Assembly (NCBI GenBank): GCA_958430865.1
Contig: CAUDNR010001198.1
Location: forward strand, 1-18,293
Length of the DNA: 18,293 nucleotides
Direction: 5' to 3'
Source: Entrophospora sp. SA101
Taxonomy: Eukaryota > Glomeromycota > Glomeromycetes > Entrophosporales > Entrophosporaceae
Position numbers and translations under genes: made by a program. The notes below the pieces were generated by a model, which saw only the letters and a list, made by a program, of their open reading frames with translations, ran no database searches and was not told the DNA's origin. How positions within the stretch are numbered: the first letter of the stretch is position 1; each line of letters opens with the position of its first letter. Shown here piece by piece: positions 10,365-18,293 of the stretch.

Positions 10365-11033
10365 CAGTCAGACCTCCATAAATGCACCCCCTTGGGACCA
10401 AGAGACAGCGTGCATTTATGGAGGGTGTGCATTTATGGAGAGAAGCAATTTCATTGGTCACAAATGATACACAATATTTTAAATACAGTAATACTAAAAT
10501 AACTATCCATTGTAGTTTGTTTTGATGAATTTACTTTTTTTATATTGATATATCTTTCAATTTTATTAACCAATTTTATTTGTTTGTAGTGTTATTTTTA
10601 TTGCTGTAATAAAAATGAATGTACAGTTTCAAGACCTTTAATGCTTCCTCAAGGCTTAATGTTATCTTCTCAAAATTGTCAGCAGGTACATTCATTTTAT
10701 TTTTATATTTCTGCAAGTTCTTTGATTATTTTATCATCATCTGGAACCTCACAGACAATATTTTCTTCAGGGATATTCAAAAATTCATCAACTTGCATTT
10801 TATGAAAGCATTTAGTGACACAGTCATGAAATTGGATTACATTACATATTGGAAATTATCCAATCAAATCAAAAATTTTGCCGATGATTTCTAAATTTAT
10901 CCTAGTTACACGATGAATTTTATACATTAGTCATGTGGGGTGCATTTATGGAGGGAGTTTTCATATGAGTGGGACTGAAAAAATACCGTGCAGTGCAGAG
11001 TATGGAGAGTGTGCATTTATGGAGATCCGACTG
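10365..11033 (-). mobile_element. pogo/Tigger-like (Tc1/mariner) deletion derivative, 669 bp
   Basis: The left end CAGTCAGACCTCCATAAATG and the right end read on the other strand, CAGTCGGATCTCCATAAATG, are terminal inverted repeats with two differences in twenty. Both are bordered by TA (10363-10364 and 11034-11035), the Tc1/mariner target duplication. The core TGCATTTATGGAG recurs as subterminal copies at about 10411, 10428, 10940 and 11012. Removing the element with one TA restores an open frame across the host gene (...KLSSKYEEHNH...), which fixes both boundaries. The interior has a transposase C-terminal relic. Confidence 0.85.
10620..10825 (-). pseudogene. pogo/Tigger-type transposase C-terminal relic
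   Basis: The minus strand reads DCVTKCFHKMQVDEFLNIPE, then ENIVCEVPDDDKIIKELAEI, then several stops and ...GSIKGLETV. This Asp/Glu-rich tail with a final Leu-x-x-Leu-E-x-V segment fits the C-terminus of DDE_1/CENP-B-like transposases of the pogo group. The catalytic core and DNA-binding region are deleted. Confidence 0.55.
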
Positions 11034-11088
11034 TATTTGGAGCTGAGTTTGTAGATCAATGGATGTTGTAGATCAATAAATAAATTTA

Positions 11089-11344
11089 TTTAGTTTGCTC
11101 TAGCATTATTGTTAATTAAATGCATAATGTGGAAATGACCATTCCTAAAACGGCTAACTTCCAAAAAAAAAAAGAAAATCAAAGAAAAATTCAATATAAA
11201 TATATTCATGCAGTTTATTGTTTAAATGTTACAGAAGGAAGAAGGAAGAATCATAAAATAAATTATAAAATATATATATATAGTAAATAAATAGTAAACC
11301 AAATGGTAATAAATTAGGGTTATTGTTATTTAATAAAAAACTTT
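11089..11344. other. Intergenic, 3' side of ARP1
   Basis: AT-rich sequence with poly-A (about 11164) and a short TA run (about 11269-11282). It contains the presumed ARP1 3' untranslated region; no other feature was seen. Confidence 0.4.
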
Positions 11345-13253
11345 TTAGAAACTTTTTTTATGAATGATATCAGGATCTTCTTGATATTCTTCAGCTGAAA
11401 CCCACATCTAAACAAATTTAAACATATGTTAATATGTTATCAATGATGATGTGATAATTTGGTTTTTTTTGTATTACCTTCTTGAAAGTGCTTAGAGCTG
11501 CTAATATAGATCCACCTATCCATGTACTATATTTTCTTTCTGAAGGTGCATAAATCTTAATTTTAATATCTTTGACGGCCAATTTCCTCACCTCATTCAG
11601 CAATCTTGTACCAAAATCTTGATGATGGTAATGATGATGATGATAATTATAATGGTGATAATAATAATAATAACAATAAGTAAAGTAAAACAAAATATAT
11701 TACATATGTACATGCACACACATCTTAATAATAAATTTACCTTTGTAAAGTGTTGATCCACCAGACAACACAACATTTGCAAATAAAGACTTTCTTAAAT
11801 CTAAATCTACTCTATTAATTGAATCAACAACAACTTGGTGAACGCCTGCATACTCTTCTCCAATCAATTCTGGATTGAATAAGATTTCGGGTGCTTTAAA
11901 TCTTTCAGTTTTCAACTATTACAGTATTGTAATAAATTATAATAATAAATAGCTTTAAAAGTTGGTTAATTAATTCCAAAAAAAAAATTGTATACATTTA
12001 TTTACCTTGACAACATTACCATCAGGCAATACATAATCACTAAATTCTCTACTGGTATCTTTTTCTTCTTTATTCGGATTTATTGCAACATAACAAGTCT
12101 TTTCTTTTATGGTACGTACGACTTCTTTTTCTGCAGTGGTATGAAAATTATAACCAGATCTACGAAGAAGTAATTGTAAATATTCTGTAACGTCACTATA
12201 AAAAAAATTTTTTTTTTTTTTTTTGAGAAAAGAGAAAGAAAGTCAGTCATATAATGATAATTATAGTAACAGTAAATAGTGTTGATAATGTTGTTGATTG
12301 ATAATGTGCTAATATTAATAATAAATAGAAATATAGTAATATTATTAATAATAATACTTTACCGGCCTGCAATATCAACTCTACGAATAGCATGAGGAAG
12401 AGCAAATCCTTCATATACTGGTACAGCATGAGTTACACCATCACCGGAATCAAGGACTATACCAGTTGTTCGACCTGAAGAATAACTAACGTAAAAATTT
12501 TTTTTTATAAACAAAAAATTTTCAACTTTTTTAAAAAAAAAGATTATCTCTTTCTCTGCATCTATACTTACAGACTCAAGACAGCTTGAATTGATGTGAA
12601 CAAAGCTGGTGCATTGAACGTTTCAAAAAACATTTGTGCAGCAGAATCTCTATTATTTCTTGGATTAAGTGGAGCTTCAGTCAAAAGGACTGGATGCTAA
12701 TAAACAGAAACCATTGTAATTAAATGCATGTGTTTGTTCACGTTATTATATAATAATAATAATATTCATACTTCTTCTGGAGCAGTTTTTAATTCTTCCT
12801 CATAAATATATTTCCATATACGTTCCATATCGTCCCAATCAGATACAATTCCATGTTCAATCGGATACTTTATTTTGAGAAGTCCTCGTAACTCTTGAGC
12901 TTTACGTCCAATAAAAACATCACCTTCTACAGCACCTGCCATAATACGTACATGTTTTGGACGTCCAACACTTTTTTTTTAAAAATTCAAATATTATGTT
13001 TTCTTGAAATACATACATATATATAAAAGTCTTATTTGAATTTAATAAATAATGCATACTATGAGGGAATAAGACATTTTGGTTGATCATCACCGGCGAA
13101 ACCAGCTTTAATCACCCCAGAGCCCTTAAGAAGAATAACAAAATGAAATAAGAAAATTATTCTACCATTACTTATATGATATACACATCTCTTTTATATA
13201 CATACATTATCGATTACAACAGGTTGATTAGTCAAAACGTCCTCGTATTCCAT
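11345..13253 (-). CDS. ARP1: Actin-related protein 1 (centractin), dynactin subunit, nine exons
   Basis: Exons in transcript order: 13253-13206, 13124-13060, 12970-12772, 12696-12572, 12485-12363, 12195-12006, 11915-11741, 11617-11478, 11407-11345; the total of 1128 nt gives 375 residues, against about 376 in animal ARP1. All introns are GT...AG and every junction keeps frame. Landmarks: [16 protein letters not shown] start, [13 protein letters not shown] (first phosphate loop), [58 protein letters not shown] (second phosphate loop), [37 protein letters not shown], and the C-terminus [20 protein letters not shown] typical of ARP1 rather than actin. ARP1 forms the short filament of dynactin, which links dynein to cargo and drives nuclear movement in hyphae. 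One oddity is YKDFG where the family normally has YKGFG, produced by the exon 7/8 junction. The gene is divergent from PEX13. Confidence 0.95.
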
Positions 13254-13441
13254 ATTTGCTTGTTTTTTTTTTTGTTTGTCTTTTTTTCAATTTTTTCAAT
13301 GTAATACACAGAATTAGGAGATCTATAAAGTTTGAACTTGCGGAAAAACTGTGCAATTATAATTTTATAATTTGCTCAATGTGCGTGTTGCACGAATTTC
13401 TATGTTTTATATAAAGAAAAAAAAAACTTGAGATCATATAA
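13254..13441. promoter_or_regulatory. Shared 188 bp intergenic promoter of ARP1 and PEX13
   Basis: The two start codons are back to back with only 188 bp between them, so both promoters must lie here or overlap. On the PEX13 side a TATA-like TTTATATAAAG sits at 13407-13417, about 25-35 bp before its ATG, followed by a purine-rich A tract. On the ARP1 side there is a pyrimidine-rich tract on the plus strand (13260-13300), which is an A-rich leader in ARP1 sense. No other motif was identified. Confidence 0.5.
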
Positions 13442-14819
13442 ATGGCAACTCAACAAATAAGTAACCCCTCACCTCCAAAACCATGGGAAAGAGCTAATAA
13501 TAATAATAATAACAACAACAACAACAATAATAACCCCAACCAACTTGCAATTTCTAGATCTACACCATCAAATTTACAAGGTCCTCCTATATTAAATAGT
13601 TCTACTACAACCAACAATTACAACATCAATAATAATGATTCAACACCAGTTGTTCCGCCCAGACCTACTACTACATCAATGAATACTGGTACAACAAATA
13701 GAAGTAAGTTTATTGAAATCAATTAAATCAAATATAAATTAATATTAATTAATAATCAATTAATCATACATAGATTATGGATCTTATGGTACAGGATATT
13801 CACCATACTCTAGTTATAACTCATATGGCAGCTCGTATGGCGGCTCGTATGGTAGCTCGTATGGCAGCTCGTATGGTGGTGTTTATGGGTCACCATACTC
13901 TAGGTATGGAAGTTATTCATCGCCATACAGTAGATATGGTTCATATGGTGGTGGATATGGTGGATATGGCTCTTATAATTCATATGGTTCACCATATAAT
14001 CGCTTTGGTCATGGTAGTGGCGGTGGTGGAATGATGGGACCAGGTGGACCAGATGAAATGTCACTTACACAACGAATGGAGGCCAATACAGCAGCAGGCT
14101 TTCAAATGATTGAGTCAATAGTGAATGCATTTGGTGGATTTGCTCAAATGTTGGAATCAACATATTTTGCTACACATTCATCATTTATGGCAATGGTTGG
14201 AGTTGTTGATCAATTTGGCAGTTTGAGAAATTATTTGGGTCAAGTTTTAAGTATTTTTGCATTGATTAGATGGATAAAGCATTTATTTTACAAACTGACC
14301 GGTAGACAGCCACCAGTTGATCCTAGTAATTTGAATGTGGCTGATTATCAACAATTTCAAGAGCAACGTAAATATTCTCGACGACCTTTATTATTTTTTG
14401 TAATTGCAGTTTTTGGATTACCATATCTTATGCATAAATTTATACATGCTTTCTCTGCTGGTAGACGTCAACAACAGCAACAACAAAACTTATCATTTGA
14501 TTTAGCAAATTCTTCTTCCAAAACTATTCTAAATGATAATATTAATGATGTTGGTAGTAGTAATAATAATAATAATTTATTAGCCAATCTTGAAATGTGT
14601 CAAGCAACTTATGATTTTAGAGGGGAGTCACAGGTTGAATTAACATTCCAGCGTGGTGATATAATTGCTATTTTGAGTAAGGTAGATATGTGGGGACAAC
14701 CTTCTCAATGGTGGAGAGGCCGTTTAAGAAATGGGGAGCAAGGATTGTTTCCAGCTAATTATGTAGAAATCATTAAGAAAGAAGATAATATTAACAATAC
14801 TACTACTGCTATTAAATAA
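13442..14819 (+). CDS. PEX13: Peroxin 13, peroxisomal import docking protein with SH3 domain
   Basis: Exon 1 is 13442-13703 and exon 2 is 13774-14819, with a 70 nt intron (GTAAGT...TAG); the product is 435 residues, against roughly 390-400 in yeast and human. The order is that of PEX13: a Pro/Asn-rich N-terminus containing KPWER (residues about 12-16), a Tyr-Gly-Ser repeat region (about 89-170), a conserved membrane-proximal part (MSLTQRMEANTAAGFQMIES, FGGFAQMLESTYFATHSSF), a hydrophobic segment VLSIFALIRWIKHLF, a clear transmembrane segment PLLFFVIAVFGLPYLMHKFI (about 292-311), a Gln/Asn linker, and a C-terminal SH3 domain (about 364-421, ATYDFRGES ... WWRGRL ... GLFPANYVEII). PEX13 lies in the peroxisomal membrane and works with PEX14 and PEX5/PEX7 to import matrix proteins; its YG-rich region contributes to the import conduit. 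Nothing suggests damage. Confidence 0.95.
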
Positions 14820-16412
14820 ATTATTTACTTTTATGGACTTAAGAATTTCTATTTAGGCTATTTATATAATTCATATAATTTATATTTTATATATTATTTG
14901 TATATTTATTATATATTATGGAGTTAACGAGGAGTGGAGAAAAAGGAGAATGCATTGTTTACAAGTTGATAAATAGATTAAAAATATATATACCTAGTGT
15001 GTATATATAGATTTCTATCATATCCCTAATTAATCTTATTTTTTTTGAGAAAGAATGCAATATATATACACGTGAATCTATTTTAAAATTATAACAGTCT
15101 ATTCTTAATTGAATATCATATTTCGCGTTTTATAATAGTGGTCACGATCATAGCCAACTGTTGGTCACAGATTTTGAATAAAGTGTGCACAGTTAATTAT
15201 TATATTTTTGAATTGTACATTTTTCTTTCATGGACTTTACAAAATCTGATTACTTTCCTACCCTACATATAAAAATTTCTATGGAAATTCTGGTAAATGC
15301 ATCAGGAAACTTTCGAGTTTAAGGATTCCCCCAAATTTTTATTAGTAGGGATCCTTCGCCGCCCGCGAAGAACCCTTGAAAAATATCCCCGAAGATTCCT
15401 TGATTTACTATTAGGGATCCTTTAAGGATCCTTCTATATTCAACTAGAAGGGGAAGCAAGCAAAAACTAATGGTAGTATTAAAAGCGTAGAAGAAAAGTT
15501 TTGACTTTGCTTGTACGAATTGAAATTTTTAAACAAATCCAATTTCAAATGTCATTAATATTATTATTAACATTAAATATTAAGAGGGTAGAAGAAAATA
15601 GTGATATTATTATTATGTTAAATACACATTATAACATTTACTTTCAATTTCAAAGTGGTATATGGATTCAATTTGTTAGTTCTCATGTAGTGAAGTAAGA
15701 TGTAATGTATTTGTAAACGAATTAAATAATAATTAACTTGGAAAACCAACCAAACCTTTTTAATTTACTATTGATTTAAACATGGTTGGATGGTGGTGTG
15801 TTTGAGGGTATTTTTTTATCCAGGTATATGTTACGAAATTAATTCAAAGGGAAATAAAATTTTATTATGAATATATAAAATATGGATTGAATAGAACAAT
15901 TAATTATAAAAATTATAAATTACTAATTCAAAACTTTTCTTCGATTACGTCAAGTTTAAAGAACATTAGAATCTTAAATTTTTTGTGCTTTAGAATCTCC
16001 CGCATTTTTAGTTACTATTTTGACGTTTGGTAAGCTTTCATAATGATGATGATGTTTTTGACAATCGTGATGCTAAATTTTATCCCAGAAATCAAAAACT
16101 GTTTTCGATTTTTTTCTATAAAAAATTACAAAATTTTTAACAAAACAGGTTTATAAAATTTTTTAACAGTGAAAAGGTAAGTTTCTTTCGTTCCATACTA
16201 TTTTTAGCAGACTAAAATTATATTTTCTTGTAATAATTTTTAGGGACCTTACTTAACCAAGTGAACTATTTGTAGTTGACACCCTAATTTTACAATCAAA
16301 GAAAAATTTTTTAGAAATTTATGTAATTGAATATATAAATATTAAATAATTGGTGCAAATATTCCCAAAAAATACATTTTAAAGAGTCTTAATTTTTTTA
16401 ATTTTTTGACAA
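14820..16412. other. Intergenic region between PEX13 and ECM2
   Basis: The first part is the presumed PEX13 3' untranslated region. A small inverted repeat of TATATAC/GTATATA lies at about 14984-15010. The open frame at 15501-15698 has no coding character or family resemblance and is not called. The GC-rich repeat cluster at 15320-15432 is listed separately. The last few hundred bases should hold the ECM2 promoter, but no motif is clear. Confidence 0.5.
15320..15432. repeat. Cluster of inverted GGGATCCTT repeats with a GC-rich hairpin
   Basis: Copies or variants of GGGATCCTT in both orientations: AAGGATTCCC (15321), AGGGATCCTTCGC (15347), GATTCCTT (about 15394), AGGGATCCTTT (15413) and AAGGATCCTT (15424). 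CTTCGC and GCGAAG (15353-15370) form a stem with a GC-rich loop. It stands out strongly against AT-rich surroundings and may be a small fold-back element. Confidence 0.55.
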
Positions 16413-17666
16413 ATGGCACACAAATCTGATCCAAACAAGCAAGGATGGGAAGAATCTGTAAAGTTTTAACAATTCAGATCAAAAAATAAAAATAGCTTTT
16501 TTCTTTGGTTGTCATTCTATTTATTTATTATTATTTTTTATTTTAGGAATTTCCAATCCTTTGCGAAACTTGTTTGGGAGATAACCCTTACGTTCGAATG
16601 GTATGTATTACCTATTGTTATTATTTACATATTCATTTTAAATTTTTGACTGATGAAACTTTTTTTCTTAAAGACTAAACAATGTTATGGTAAAGAATGT
16701 AAAGTGAGTTTTTTATTTTTTTGACTTTTAAAATTTATTTCTTCGATTATTTATTGTTTTTATTGGTTTTTGCGATAGGTGTGCTCTCGTCCTTTTACAA
16801 TTTTCCGATGGCTTCCTGGTGCTGGAATGAGATATAAAAAAACAGAAATATGTCAAACCTGTGCAAAATTAAAAAATGTCTGTCAAACATGTTTATTGGA
16901 TTTACAATATAATCTTCCAGTTCAAGTTCGTGATACTGCTCTTAATGTTACTAATGATGCGCCTAGATCTGATATTAACAGAGAGTACTTTGCACAAAAT
17001 ATTGAAGGAAAGGTTGGTGATATAAAATTATTTCTTTTTAAATGAATTTAGTTATTTAATTTTTGTTTCTCCATCAATTAATCACTTTTTGTTATATAAG
17101 ATTTCGGGTCCAGAAAGCCTTATAAATTATGGAAAGGCTGATTCAGCAGGAAAAGACATGCTAAAAAAATTAGCTAGAACAGAACCTTATTACAAACGAA
17201 ATAGACCACATATTTGTTCATTTTATGTTAAAGGAAACTGCACACGTGGCGACGAATGTCCTTACAGGTGGGTAATTTTTGATTTGAGTGATTTGCTTTT
17301 TGGGTGACAGTTTAATTATTTAACCTGTTTTTATACACGATTGTTTTTTGGTGGGAATAAAGGCATGAAATACCCGAAGAAAATGAGTTGTCACATCAAA
17401 ACATTAAAGATAGATATTATGGAACCAATGATCCAGTTGCCAAGAAAATGCTTAATCGGGTAAAAGGTGGTGGTGGTTCAAACATTACCCCTCCTGAAGA
17501 TAAAACTATAGTATGTTATCATTGATTCATTTGCTCATGCTTTTCCCACAATACAATATAATAATAAAATTTAATTTTAATTAGTGTAACATTAATATAA
17601 AAATATATTTTAGACTTCATTATTTATTACAGGAATAGAAGATGACATTACAGAATCAGATCTAAG
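16413..17666 (+). CDS. ECM2: Pre-mRNA splicing factor ECM2/SLT11 (RBM22 family), 5' part
   Basis: Seven exons: 16413-16457, 16547-16600, 16674-16703, 16779-17012, 17101-17267, 17363-17510, 17614-17666, giving 243 codons plus two bases. The protein starts [15 protein letters not shown]; it then has an N-terminal zinc-binding region with Cys 21, 24, 37, 42, 45, 68, 71, 78 and 81 ([28 protein letters not shown]), the conserved [18 protein letters not shown], a CCCH finger (C160, C168, C174, H178; ending ECPYRH), [25 protein letters not shown], and the start of an RRM ([18 protein letters not shown]). This matches the RBM22/Cwf5/Slt11 family, which contacts U6 RNA and intron in the catalytic spliceosome. 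Exon 3 is only 30 nt. The rest of the RRM and the C-terminus are absent: after the donor GTATAA at 17667 the intron runs 47 bp and then becomes a copy of the methyltransferase locus to the end of the window. Later exons could lie beyond, or the gene is broken. Confidence 0.93.
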
Positions 17667-17713
17667 GTATAAATTGATTATTTCATATTATCTTTTTATT
17701 ACATTATTTTTCT

Positions 17714-18293
17714 ATGCTAAATTCTTTGTAACCCCCAAAAAGTACTTTTTGAAATTAAAAAAAAATCAATATTTATTTATTTTTAGAAAATAAAAAAGAA
17801 AAAGGGTTCCAAATAAAACCAGTTTTTATTATAAAGAAAAAATTAAGTCGATTTTTTTCATACACAGAAAGATACCATGTGGCCTGGACCAAAACTCAAG
17901 CAAATATATAAATACGTTTTTTTTCTCTTAAAATGTTTAATAAATTGTAAATTGGAATTTACAAAAATGACAAAAAAACCACATTTCCCGTCAATTTCTT
18001 TTTTAAAAATTTAAACCATAGATATTTTATTATTTTTGAAGAAACTTCCATTCATGCATTTCATTTCTCGAAAATTGAATGGAAGATCTCCTGCTCATTC
18101 ATTCTATCATTCATTATTCATTATTCATTATATTATTTATCATTCATTCATTCAATTATTCACCATTCATTCATTCAATTATTCACCATTCATTCATTCA
18201 ATAAATTAATTAATGCTTCAAAATAAAATATATTTTTACTAAAATGATAAGTTATCGAGGTACGAGCTCTGAGAACTCGGTAACGTCATTAAA
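17714..18293. repeat. Chimeric duplicate of the methyltransferase locus, direct plus inverted pieces
   Basis: 17714-18009 is identical to 4692-4987 by my reading (constant offset 13022, no indels). 17995-18293 is the reverse complement of 6628-6926 with one difference (18262). The two pieces share TTTCTTTTTTAAAAA (17995-18009). The copy continues to the last base of the window, so its right end is unseen. Confidence 0.93.
17877..18014 (+). pseudogene. Truncated start of the methyltransferase gene in the duplicate
   Basis: Both candidate starts of the methyltransferase are present (17877 and 17967). After the junction the frame reads MTKKPHFPSISFLKI and stops at TAA (18012-18014), before the Asn/His tract and the whole catalytic domain. 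It cannot make the enzyme. Confidence 0.8.

Larger units (their letters stand above)
8110..11088 (-). pseudogene. Broken multicopy-type gene of unknown function, hit by two transposons
   Basis: Fragments in order on the minus strand: 11088-11036 (LFIDLQHPLIYKLSSK), 10364-10043 (YEEHNHSIRNFFTRKFSGPL ... KHERNNLYDAIINLMNDQ), a probable intron, 9930-9756 (VVNAIYGTRHGRYVSGIINL ... SDGSYFYFQKM), 9150-8322 (with VEEALPNVLSSTALTMSKKG, LPILEELRKQNIIEEV, WISVACDGVPYHHAS and LVPGQLYEEMNMLRAYVELDW), an intron starting GTAATT at 8321, then DTKQFAKLQGYNRSEKRLGY and CLDHKS-DFICRIYHH. Several single-base frame changes and stops make it nonfunctional. The block DGVPY...PGQLYEEMNMLRA...W looks conserved and repeat-family-like; I cannot name the family with confidence. 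The gene was interrupted by the pogo-type element at 10365-11033 and the hAT remnant at 9164-9755. Confidence 0.6.

Noticed and set aside
13777..14034. Met/His-rich 85-codon open frame on plus
   Set aside because: Shifted frame of the PEX13 Tyr-Gly repeat; the spliced PEX13 frame covers the same bases.
15501..15698. 65-codon open frame on plus
   Set aside because: Low-complexity Ile/Leu/Asn sequence with no domain, start context or splice partners.

Overview
The window looks like AT-rich fungal nuclear DNA. Genes carry many short introns (about 55-125 nt, GT...AG), proteins contain long Asn/His/Gln tracts, and decayed transposons fill the spaces. The style resembles an arbuscular mycorrhizal fungus of the Rhizophagus/Glomeromycotina kind; that placement is an inference from style, not proven here.

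Layout. 1-4690 has no intact gene: it holds eroded coding scraps, a small MITE with TTAA flanks (2799-2925), an inverted-repeat pair enclosing a gene tail (2430-3205) and short repeats. 4945-6271 (+) is a three-exon SAM-dependent methyltransferase with an Asn/His-rich N-terminus. 6720-11090 is a transposon graveyard read mostly on the minus strand: the C-terminal end of a Fanzor/TnpB-type nuclease gene (7040-7485), and a broken multicopy-type gene (about 8110-11088) that was hit by a hAT remnant (9164-9755) and by a pogo/Tigger-like deletion derivative (10365-11033).

11345-17666 is ordinary gene space. It holds the nine-exon ARP1 (centractin, dynactin) gene on minus, the two-exon PEX13 (peroxisomal import) gene on plus, diverging from ARP1 over a 188 bp promoter, and the first seven exons of the ECM2/SLT11 (RBM22) splicing factor gene on plus. 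ARP1, PEX13 and ECM2 are housekeeping genes with no shared pathway.

The most unusual structure is at the right edge. Intron 7 of the splicing factor gene is interrupted 47 bp after its donor by a near-perfect copy of two separate pieces of the methyltransferase locus: 4692-4987 in direct orientation, joined through a 15 bp shared sequence to the reverse complement of 6628-6926. This is exactly what a duplicated methyltransferase locus would look like if its body had inverted between two 15 bp inverted repeats. It could also be an amplification or assembly chimera. The window ends inside this copy.
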